The translations under genes and the position numbers were made by a program. Positions 1-5,376 of a stretch of 5,644 nt of DNA are shown here, piece after piece (within the stretch, counting starts at the first letter, position 1; each line of letters opens with the position of its first letter). The notes beneath the pieces are model-generated. The model did no database searches. It was not told the origin of the DNA and saw nothing but the letters and a program-made list of their open reading frames with translations. Source of the DNA: an uncultured Sphingomonas sp. (lineage in GTDB: Bacteria; Pseudomonadota; Alphaproteobacteria; Sphingomonadales; Sphingomonadaceae). Location: the NCBI GenBank assembly GCA_946886645.1, contig CAMPIY010000120.1, positions 1 through 5,644 of the forward strand. Direction: 5' to 3'.

Positions 1-746
1 CCCTGCACCGTCACCGCCATTTGCGTCAGCAGGTCGGTCGTCCGCTGGCGCGTGTAGAACAATGCTGTCTCGCGGATCGCCTTGGCCTTGGCCGGCTCGC
101 TCGCGTCGAGGTCGTTGGCCTTGTCCTCAAGCTGCTTGTCGAGGCTCTTGGAGATGTGGATCATCTGCTCAAGCTTGTGCATCGTCTTCCACAGGCCCGC
201 GCGTTCGGTGTCGATGGCGGCATTGTCCATCAGCAGTTCGTCCTTGCCGTTGCCGAGACGGCCGAGGATCGCCGAGATATGGGTCTGCGAACTGCGATAT
301 TTGTCGAAATAATTGTTGATGCGCTTCCCGAAGGGGATGATGCCGAGGAACTTGCGGGTCGTGAACGACTTGCTGTTTTCCTTGGGATCCAGCGACTCAA
401 CCGTTCGCCGAAGCTCCGTCAGGTCCGCACCGATGCCGGTATCGCTGTCGATCGCCTTGACCGGCCGGTCGAGAAAGCGGTTCGACGCTCCGGCGGCCTC
501 GGCGATTTCCTTGCGGCCCATCGCGGTTAGCTGGTCGACCTTCTTGCCGAATTCGGGGCTGTTGGAATCGAGCGCCGCCAGCTCGTCGACAAACTTGGCG
601 ACCTTGCTGTCGAGCTCGCTCGTCTCCTCGGCTTTCAACGGGACCAGGCCCGATGCCTCGTGCACGGCAACCGGCTGAAGCGCCTCGGGCGGCTCCAGCT
701 TGATCTTCGTCGCGGTCGCGGTCTCGGTCGAGGGTTCGCTGGCCAT
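1..746 (-). CDS. telA: TelA-family toxic anion resistance protein, N-terminal part (cut by left edge)
   Basis: An uninterrupted reading frame of 248 codons runs from ATG at 746 off the left edge, so the C-terminus is missing; family members are usually around 350-400 residues. The N-terminal ~40 residues are low-complexity (Thr, Glu, Pro, Ala). An all-helical, charged region follows, containing the family-like stretch GIIPFGKRINNYFDKY (about residues 135-150) and later helices such as LWKTMHKLEQMIHISKSLDK. There is no signal peptide or membrane segment, so the protein is probably cytoplasmic. The TelA/KlaA family (PF05816) was named from plasmid tellurite resistance, but its biochemical role is poorly defined and chromosomal copies need not confer tellurite resistance. 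ATG 746 is preferred because AAAGGG lies 9 bases upstream. An in-frame ATG at 764 would add six residues but has a worse-spaced ribosome site. A strong promoter sits upstream at 822-849. Confidence 0.9.
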   Translation of the reverse strand, partial: MASEPSTETATATKIKLEPPEALQPVAVHEASGLVPLKAEETSELDSKVAKFVDELAALDSNSPEFGKKVDQLTAMGRKEIAEAAGASNRFLDRPVKAIDSDTGIGADLTELRRTVESLDPKENSKSFTTRKFLGIIPFGKRINNYFDKYRSSQTHISAILGRLGNGKDELLMDNAAIDTERAGLWKTMHKLEQMIHISKSLDKQLEDKANDLDASEPAKAKAIRETALFYTRQRTTDLLTQMAVTVQ

Positions 747-821
747 GTCTATAATCCCTTTCATCGCCCTGGCGCGGAAAGTGGACGTCCCACCATTGGC
801 GCGCAAGGGCTTCGTCACTGT

Positions 822-849
822 ATTATAGGGGTAAGACGCGGCGCTTCAA
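822..849 (-). promoter_or_regulatory. Sigma70-type promoter for telA
   Basis: Read on the minus strand, TTGAAG (849-844) is followed by a 16-base spacer and a perfect TATAAT (827-822). The -35 matches TTGACA at four of six positions. Transcription would start near base 815, giving a leader of about 70 bases before the telA ATG at 746. A full-consensus -10 is uncommon in GC-rich alphaproteobacteria, which suggests robust basal expression of telA. This is the clearest promoter in the window. Confidence 0.7.
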
Positions 850-864
850 GCGGCTGTGCCGTAT

Positions 865-889
865 CGTGGTTAGGGTTTCATCAACCACG
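865..889. repeat. Inverted repeat in the telA / tad operon divergent intergenic region
   Basis: CGTGGTT (865-871) and AACCACG (883-889) form a perfect 7-base dyad around an 11-base centre. It lies about 70 bases before the tadG-like start and just upstream of the telA -35 element. It could be an operator for either gene. The centre holds TTAG-N7-TCAA, a degenerate form of the CtrA box TTAA-N7-TTAA; CtrA controls pilus genes in some alphaproteobacteria. With two mismatches this link is speculative. There is no T-run after either arm, so it is not a typical terminator. Confidence 0.4.
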
Positions 890-959
890 CCTCACAACGG
901 ATCGCTTACCTAACTCACGCTAAGTCCCGGCGAAACGCGTTCATCCGGCGGGGTAGAAA

Positions 960-2291
960 ATGCTCAAGGCATTCAGGAAACTGTGGAACAACGATCGCGG
1001 CAATGTGATCATGATTGCGGGCGCGGCCCTACCGCTCGTCGTCGGTGCCGCGGGTCTTGCCGCCGACACGATCCAATGGACGCTGTGGAAACGCCAGCTT
1101 CAACGGTCGGCTGACTCGGCTGCAATTGCCGGCGTATACGACCGGGTCGGTAACAAAGGCGCCACGGCGACTGTTGAGAATACGGTCTCTCACGACCTTT
1201 CGCTCAACCTCCACACCTGGATGGGGCTGAAGACTGGCTACCCACAGGTGACTTATCCGGCAAATTCGGGCGCAATGACCAACCAGGTCAGGGTAAGCCT
1301 GGCAATCCAGCAGCGGCTGCCCTTCAGCTCGTTGTTCATGACTGCGCCGACGATCGTTGCCAATGCGACCGCGGCTGCCGTTCCCGCCGGCGGTGATCCC
1401 TGCTTCTTCGCGACGGAGCCGGGATCGGCCACCGGATTGACCTTCATCGGCAATGCCGGGATCGAGGCGCCCGATTGCGACGGTTTCAGCAACGCTTCCA
1501 GCACTAACACCTCGGTGGCGAAGGGCAGTTCCGACGTCACGCTGAACTCCATCGGCGGCGTCGGCGGAATCCAGGAATCCAACAACTTCCATGTCGGCTC
1601 GTACAGGCCCTATTCCCCGTCGCTTGAAGATCCCTTCAAGGACATCAATCCCAGCTCTTCCGACATGAAGTGCGCGGGTCACTGGGAGACCAAGGGCAAG
1701 AATACGAATTGGGTCTATGATGCGCTGACCGAAGCCAGCGACATGGCCAACGCCAAGGACATCAATGGCGACAAGGCCAATTGCTGGACCTCACTGGGGG
1801 TCGGGTCGAACACGACGCTCAATGTCCCTGCCGATTTCGGACCTATTTATATCAACGGCGGCGATGCCTTCATCCAGGGCAATATGAGCTGCACCCATTG
1901 CACGATCGTGCTGACCAACAAGGATTCGTCCAGCCCGATCGGCAACATCAAGGTCAACGCCAGCTCCAACACCAATCTGACGGCGCCCATCAGCGGTACT
2001 TATAAGGGCATCGCCGTATTTCAGGATCGCCGCGCGACGGATTGCAACAGCTGCAACAAGATCAACGGCAACTCGGGGTCGATCGTCCAGGGCGCCATTT
2101 ATTTCCCAAGCCAGGAGCTGGAGTATAACGGCACCGGCACGACCGCGGCGATCTGCACGATGTTCGTCGCGCGCCGCCTGAACTTCAGTGGCAACAGCAC
2201 GACCACCAACAAATTCAAGAAGCTGGCCGATTGCAGCGCTTTCGGCCTGCCCAACGGAATCAGCACGACGATGGTGAGGCTTGTCGCATGA
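960..2291 (+). CDS. TadG-like Flp/Tad pilus assembly protein with cysteine-rich extracytoplasmic domain
   Basis: A 443-residue protein. Residues 1-14 are a basic cytoplasmic tail and about 15-36 form one membrane segment. The next part, ending in RQLQRSADSAAIAGV (about 45-59), is typical of the Tad/TadG N-terminal domain (PF13400). The remaining ~380 residues should face the periplasm. They are rich in Asn, Ser, Thr and Gly and hold ten cysteines (148, 173, 238, 275, 311, 314, 362, 365, 399, 425), including CTHC and CNSC pairs. The DPCFFATEP segment and the late FQDRR...GAIYFPSQ...FVARRLNFSGNS pattern recur in alphaproteobacterial TadG-like proteins and suggest a repetitive beta structure (inference). 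Glu is absent at +5 after the GNVIMI glycine, so prepilin processing is not expected. The start has a modest GGGG ribosome site at 950-953. The gene opens a three-gene operon, its stop overlapping the next start. No convincing plus-strand promoter was found upstream. Confidence 0.85.
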   Translation: MLKAFRKLWNNDRGNVIMIAGAALPLVVGAAGLAADTIQWTLWKRQLQRSADSAAIAGVYDRVGNKGATATVENTVSHDLSLNLHTWMGLKTGYPQVTYPANSGAMTNQVRVSLAIQQRLPFSSLFMTAPTIVANATAAAVPAGGDPCFFATEPGSATGLTFIGNAGIEAPDCDGFSNASSTNTSVAKGSSDVTLNSIGGVGGIQESNNFHVGSYRPYSPSLEDPFKDINPSSSDMKCAGHWETKGKNTNWVYDALTEASDMANAKDINGDKANCWTSLGVGSNTTLNVPADFGPIYINGGDAFIQGNMSCTHCTIVLTNKDSSSPIGNIKVNASSNTNLTAPISGTYKGIAVFQDRRATDCNSCNKINGNSGSIVQGAIYFPSQELEYNGTGTTAAICTMFVARRLNFSGNSTTTNKFKKLADCSAFGLPNGISTTMVRLVA

Positions 2292-2821
2292 AGATGGCCC
2301 GCAAAATCAGGCTCGTCGCCGACGAGGCGGGCGCGGCCGTGATCGAGCTCGCGCTCGTGGCACCCGTCCTGGCGCTGATGACCATCGGCGTCGTGGACAT
2401 CAGCAATGCCTATGGTCGCAAGCTGGCACTCGAACAGGGTGCCCAGCGCGCCATTGAGAAAGTGATGCAAACCACCGGCAGCACCACGGTCGAAACCACG
2501 CTGAAGACCGAAGCGGTCTGCCAGGTAAATGGCATGAACGAGGACGGGACCTGCAAGACCAGCCCGATCACGGCGGACAATGTCACCGTGACCTACCGGC
2601 AGGAATGCATGGACTCAGGCGGAACGATCACTTCGCAGAGCAGCAATAATGCGGCCACGTTCGACGCATATGTTTGCGGGACCGGGACGGTGACGGAGGC
2701 CAAATATCTGGAGGTCCTGGTGACCGACAAATATACGCCGATGTTCACGACGCACTTCGGCGGCATCAACGAAGACGGCACCTACCATATTTCCGCGACC
2801 GCGGGGATGAGGACGAAATGA
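2288..2821 (+). CDS. TadE/TadF-type pseudopilin (first copy)
   Basis: A 177-residue protein of the TadE-like family (PF07811). A basic leader (residues 1-15, ending DEAG) precedes the hydrophobic helix AAVIELALVAPVLALMTIGV. Glu20 is at +5 after the likely cleavage glycine Gly15, the hallmark of prepilin peptidase substrates. TadE and TadF are known to be processed by the TadV peptidase in the Flp system. The periplasmic part has four cysteines (78, 89, 107, 130), able to form two disulfides, and two NEDGT motifs (84-88 and 161-165). The start at 2288 is chosen because it forms an ATGA overlap with the tadG-like stop, has GTGAGG eight bases upstream, and places the helix near the N-terminus. 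The frame stays open 19 codons upstream to an ATG at 2231, but that lies inside tadG and would spoil the leader. Likely a minor pilin or pilus assembly factor in the inner membrane. Confidence 0.87.
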   Translation: MKMARKIRLVADEAGAAVIELALVAPVLALMTIGVVDISNAYGRKLALEQGAQRAIEKVMQTTGSTTVETTLKTEAVCQVNGMNEDGTCKTSPITADNVTVTYRQECMDSGGTITSQSSNNAATFDAYVCGTGTVTEAKYLEVLVTDKYTPMFTTHFGGINEDGTYHISATAGMRTK

Positions 2822-3243
2822 TCCGTATCCGGAGCCTTGCAAGGGACGAAAAAGGCGTCGCCGTCATCGAAATGGCGTTTGCCATGCCGATCCTGATCAT
2901 GATGATCTGGATGCTGGTGCAGCTTGGCCTGGTCTATCGAGCCGTGGCTGGTATCCAACAGGCGCTGGGCGAGGGCGCGCGCTACGCAACCTTGTGCCTC
3001 AATCCCTCGGCGGCGGGATGCACTACGCCGACCGCAACGGCGGTGAAGGCCAAGATCGATGCAGCGGTTTATGGCATCGGGCCGGGCTCGTTCAACACGC
3101 CCCTTCCGACCTTGCAGACTTCCGGCACCAGCAAATATTACGACCTTACGGTCAACTACACGCAGGCGACAGACCTTCTGCTGCTGCCGGGCCCCACCAT
3201 TACGGTGAAGCGTTCGAAGCGCGTCTGGGTCGCGGGATCCTAA
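2818..3243 (+). CDS. TadE/TadF-type pseudopilin (second copy)
   Basis: A 141-residue TadE-like protein (PF07811). The basic leader ends RDEKG (Gly13) and is followed by VAVIEMAFAMPILIMMIWML, with Glu18 at +5 from the predicted cleavage site, so it should be matured by a TadV-type prepilin peptidase. The amphipathic stretch after the helix (RAVAGIQQALGEGARYATL) is typical of the family. Only two cysteines occur (60 and 68), close enough for one small disulfide loop. The start at 2818 overlaps the previous stop as ATGA and has GAGGA four bases upstream, indicating translational coupling. The frame is open back to 2674, but that extension lies inside the upstream gene. The third and last gene of the operon, it lacks the long cysteine-containing periplasmic region of the first copy, so the two are probably not interchangeable. 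Its TAA overlaps the stop of the convergent crotonase gene. Confidence 0.85.
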   Translation: MIRIRSLARDEKGVAVIEMAFAMPILIMMIWMLVQLGLVYRAVAGIQQALGEGARYATLCLNPSAAGCTTPTATAVKAKIDAAVYGIGPGSFNTPLPTLQTSGTSKYYDLTVNYTQATDLLLLPGPTITVKRSKRVWVAGS

Positions 3244-4013
3244 TTTTCGGGCGCTCGATTGCGCGCGGAAAAGAAACTGCTGATGGCTTGCTTGACCTCG
3301 TCAGATTGAAGCCTTTCGGCGAAGTGGCCATTTTCAAGCTCCATACGCTCAAGTACCGCTTCCGTGTCCACCTGGCGGAGCAGCGCCTGGGTCTGGCGCA
3401 GCGCCTCCGCCGGTTTTGCGAGTAGCGCCGCGACCAGGGCATCGAGCGCGCCGTTCAACTGCCCCTTCGGAACCGAGTGGCTGGCGAGGCCGAATCCCAT
3501 CGCTTCATCGACGCCAAAGGGTTCTCCGAGCAGCAGGTGCCGCGCCGCGCGGCGACGGCCCGCGAGCCGTGGAAAGATGAGCGAACTCGCCGCCTCGGGC
3601 ACGAGGCCGAGATCGACGAAGGGCATGATGAAGCGGCTGCCTTCCTCGGCCAGCACGAAGTCGCAATGGAACAACATGGTCGTGCCGATTCCGACGGCAT
3701 TGCCGTGAACCGCCGCGATCAGCGGAACCTGGTTTCGAGCCAATGCACGAAGCAGTCGCCAGACCGGAATGTCCTGGCCATCGCCGGGCTGGGGCATGGC
3801 CTGGAGAAAATCGCCGAGGTCGTTGCCGGCAGTGAAATCCTCCCCTTGGCCTTCCAGCGTGATCAGGCGGATCGAGTTGTCGCCGGCCGCGCTCTCGATG
3901 GCATCCGCTAGGGCCGCGTACATCGCAACGGTAATCGCGTTGCGCCGCTCCGGGCGCGCCAGCGTGATGGAAAGCACAGACTCGCTTCGTTCGACCAGCA
4001 CATGGGAATCCAT
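3240..4013 (-). CDS. Enoyl-CoA hydratase/isomerase (crotonase) family protein, ECI2-like active site
   Basis: A 257-residue crotonase-fold protein (PF00378) of usual length. Oxyanion-hole segments are visible as FTAGNDLGDF (60-69) and HGNAVGIGTT (103-112). The two glutamates that hydrate enoyl-CoA are absent: Thr112 sits where the first is expected and Phe132 (in IMPF) replaces the second. Instead Glu140 in LGLVPEAASS matches the single catalytic glutamate of peroxisomal-type delta3,delta2-enoyl-CoA isomerases (Eci1p, ECI2). I therefore infer a double-bond isomerase helping oxidation of unsaturated fatty acids, acting in the cytoplasm on acyl-CoA, rather than a hydratase; the substrate is unknown. 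ATG 4013 is preferred because AAAAGG lies about eight bases upstream. The frame stays open far upstream to 4691, but that part is antisense to the transaldolase gene. It is divergent from the transaldolase and tail-to-tail with the pilus operon. Confidence 0.9.
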   Translation of the reverse strand: MDSHVLVERSESVLSITLARPERRNAITVAMYAALADAIESAAGDNSIRLITLEGQGEDFTAGNDLGDFLQAMPQPGDGQDIPVWRLLRALARNQVPLIAAVHGNAVGIGTTMLFHCDFVLAEEGSRFIMPFVDLGLVPEAASSLIFPRLAGRRRAARHLLLGEPFGVDEAMGFGLASHSVPKGQLNGALDALVAALLAKPAEALRQTQALLRQVDTEAVLERMELENGHFAERLQSDEVKQAISSFFSARNRAPEN

Positions 4014-4106
4014 CGGCAAGACCTTTTCGGATGCGAATCGGATGACCTGTTTGCGCCCAGCCGCTAGGGGTAGGCAAATTTCCCCAGAACCGTAGGGACC
4101 GACCAT
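4014..4106. promoter_or_regulatory. Divergent intergenic region between crotonase and transaldolase genes
   Basis: These 93 bases must hold start signals for both flanking genes. Ribosome sites are clear: AAAAGG for the crotonase on the minus strand and AGGGA (4094-4098), eight bases before ATG 4107, for the transaldolase. Promoters are not. On the plus strand ATGACC (4042-4047) lies 17 bases before TAGGGG (4065-4070), but the second is a poor -10. GGGG (4067-4070) and CCCC (4082-4085) flank an 11-base centre, a weak dyad that may be chance. Confidence 0.35.
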
Positions 4107-4760
4107 ATGAAGTTCTTCGCCGACACCGCCGAAATCGCCGATATCCGGGAATTGCAGGACACCGGACTGCTTGATGGCGTCACCACCAATCCTTCGCTGG
4201 TCAAGAAATCGGGTCGCGATTTCATCGAGGTGGTGAAGGAAATCGCTTCCATCTGCCCGGGCCCCGTTTCCGCCGAAGTGGTGGCGCTCGACCACGCCGG
4301 CATGATGAAGGAGGCGGAGACCCTTCGGAAGCTCGCCGACAATATCGCGATCAAGGTCCCGCTGACGATCGATGGCCTGAAGACCTGCAAGGCGCTGACC
4401 GGTGACGGGACGATGGTCAATGTCACGCTCTGTTTCTCGGCAAACCAGGCGCTGCTGGCCGCCAAGGCCGGCGCAACCTTTATTTCGCCCTTCGTCGGGC
4501 GCCTCGACGATATCGGCCAGCCGGGCATCGAGTTGATCGGTGATATTCGCACCATCTACGATAATTATGACTTCGCGACACAGATACTGGTCGCAAGCGT
4601 GCGCAACCCGATCCATATCCTCGACTCCGCGAAACTGGGCGCCGACGTGATGACCGCGCCGCCGTCGGTGATCTGGCAGATGTTCAAGCATCCGCTGACC
4701 GACAACGGCATTGCGGCGTTCCTAAAGGACTGGGAAGCCACCGGCCAGAAGATTGGCTGA
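4107..4760 (+). CDS. tal: Transaldolase, small (TalC/Fsa-like) family
   Basis: A 217-residue TIM-barrel class I aldolase (PF00923), the full length of the compact transaldolase/fructose-6-phosphate aldolase group. Visible motifs are FADTAEI (Asp6), GVTTNPS (24-30) and IAIKVPLT, where Lys83 is the Schiff-base lysine. Two residues separate the activities in this group: E. coli FSA has Gln59 and Tyr131, transaldolases have Glu and Phe. Here they are Glu57 (SAEVVA) and Phe129 (SPFVGRLD), so the enzyme most likely moves a dihydroxyacetone unit between sugar phosphates in the non-oxidative pentose phosphate pathway, in the cytoplasm. Automatic annotation often calls such genes fsa. The start is well supported by AGGGA eight bases upstream. 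It is the first plus-strand gene of a tal-DUF484-xerC run; a 52-base gap to the next gene leaves co-transcription uncertain. Confidence 0.94.
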   Translation: MKFFADTAEIADIRELQDTGLLDGVTTNPSLVKKSGRDFIEVVKEIASICPGPVSAEVVALDHAGMMKEAETLRKLADNIAIKVPLTIDGLKTCKALTGDGTMVNVTLCFSANQALLAAKAGATFISPFVGRLDDIGQPGIELIGDIRTIYDNYDFATQILVASVRNPIHILDSAKLGADVMTAPPSVIWQMFKHPLTDNGIAAFLKDWEATGQKIG

Positions 4761-4777
4761 TTTCCGCCGCGAATAGG

Positions 4778-4791
4778 GGGTTTATTAACCC
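4778..4791. repeat. Short dyad GGGTT-TATT-AACCC before the DUF484 gene
   Basis: A perfect 5-base dyad with a 4-base AT centre lies in the 52-base gap between the transaldolase and DUF484 genes. It contains TTAACC (4785-4790), a core seen in CtrA-type and other alphaproteobacterial promoter regions. No T-run follows, so it is a poor terminator. It may instead be a binding site or part of a promoter for the DUF484-xerC pair. CGCTAGGAT (4797-4805) just downstream could act as a -10 but also contains the DUF484 ribosome site. Confidence 0.3.
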
Positions 4792-4812
4792 TGTCGCGCT
4801 AGGATGCGCGGC

Positions 4813-5376
4813 ATGGCCAAGGTCATTCCATTCGAAGAGCGTGCCGTCGCGACTTTGCGTGACCGCCTGGGTGCGGTCGAGAGTGCGAACGAAGACCTGA
4901 TCGCCTTCGCGCGCGGCCATTCGGGCGCGACCGCATCGATCCATGCCGCCGTGCTTGCGCTCATGGATGCGGACAGCGTTGATGACCTGTTCGATGTAGT
5001 CACCAAGACGTGGCCGAGGATCCTCGGTCTGGATGTCGTGACATTGGCATTGGTAGCCGATGATTTGGGTTTTCGCGTCCATCAAGGCGCTATTGAATTG
5101 GTCGAGCGGAAGCTGGTCGACCGGGCCATCGACCAAATCGATGGGATCGTCATGCGCACGAGTGCGCGCGGCCATGCCTTGTTCGGGCGCGAAGCCGCCG
5201 CGATCCGTTCCGAAGCCATCGTCCCGCTCCATTCCGAAGCGCCGCTTCCCTACGGTCTGCTCCTGCTAGGCCAGCGGGTCGAGGCGGGCCTCGACGCACG
5301 GCACGGCGCGCAACTGCTGGGATTCCTTGGAGACAGCCTTGGCGCTATGCTCCGCCGGTGGCTGATCGAGCGCTAG
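4813..5376 (+). CDS. DUF484 family protein (GAF-like)
   Basis: A 187-residue protein of the DUF484 family (PF04340). The N-terminal helix (about 10-55, including LRDRLGAVESANEDLIAFAR and SIHAAVLALMDADSVDDL) matches the family's coiled lead-in. It is followed by a GAF-like alpha/beta domain (about 56-187) with the usual IRSEAIVPLHSEAPLPYGLL region and a C-terminal amphipathic helix ending RRWLIER. It has no signal peptide or membrane helix, so it is cytoplasmic; ligand and function are unknown. Start 4813 (MAKVIPF) is preferred because AGGA (4801-4804) is eight bases upstream. The in-frame ATG at 4804 would overlap that ribosome site. Its last 19 bases overlap the proposed xerC start, matching the DUF484-xerC pairing seen in gammaproteobacteria (yigA-xerC in E. 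coli), which suggests coupled expression and perhaps a shared role. Confidence 0.87.
   Translation: MAKVIPFEERAVATLRDRLGAVESANEDLIAFARGHSGATASIHAAVLALMDADSVDDLFDVVTKTWPRILGLDVVTLALVADDLGFRVHQGAIELVERKLVDRAIDQIDGIVMRTSARGHALFGREAAAIRSEAIVPLHSEAPLPYGLLLLGQRVEAGLDARHGAQLLGFLGDSLGAMLRRWLIER

Noticed and set aside
21..530. Plus-strand open frame of 169 codons at the left edge
   Set aside because: It is the antisense shadow of telA, whose minus-strand translation shows clear family motifs, a ribosome site and a promoter.
910..923. CTAA-N6-CTAA direct repeat upstream of the TadG-like gene as a CtrA box
   Set aside because: The spacing is 10 rather than 11 bases and both half-sites carry a mismatch, so it does not fit TTAA-N7-TTAA.
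1029..1682. Minus-strand open frame of 217 codons
   Set aside because: It lies wholly opposite the TadG-like gene, has an Arg/Gly-rich composition typical of GC-rich shadows, and shows no recognisable domain.
3477..3911. Plus-strand open frame of 144 codons
   Set aside because: It is a shadow of the crotonase gene, with no ribosome site and no family motif.
4014..4691. N-terminal extension of the crotonase frame up to an ATG at 4691
   Set aside because: The extra 226 codons are antisense to the transaldolase gene and unlike any crotonase N-terminus; the start at 4013 has a good ribosome site and gives the usual family length.
4778..4791. Hairpin after the transaldolase gene as a rho-independent terminator
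   Set aside because: The stem is only five base pairs and no T-run follows; kept only as a short dyad.
4684..5232. Minus-strand open frame of 182 codons
   Set aside because: It is opposite the transaldolase end and the DUF484 gene, both supported by family motifs; the translation resembles nothing known.
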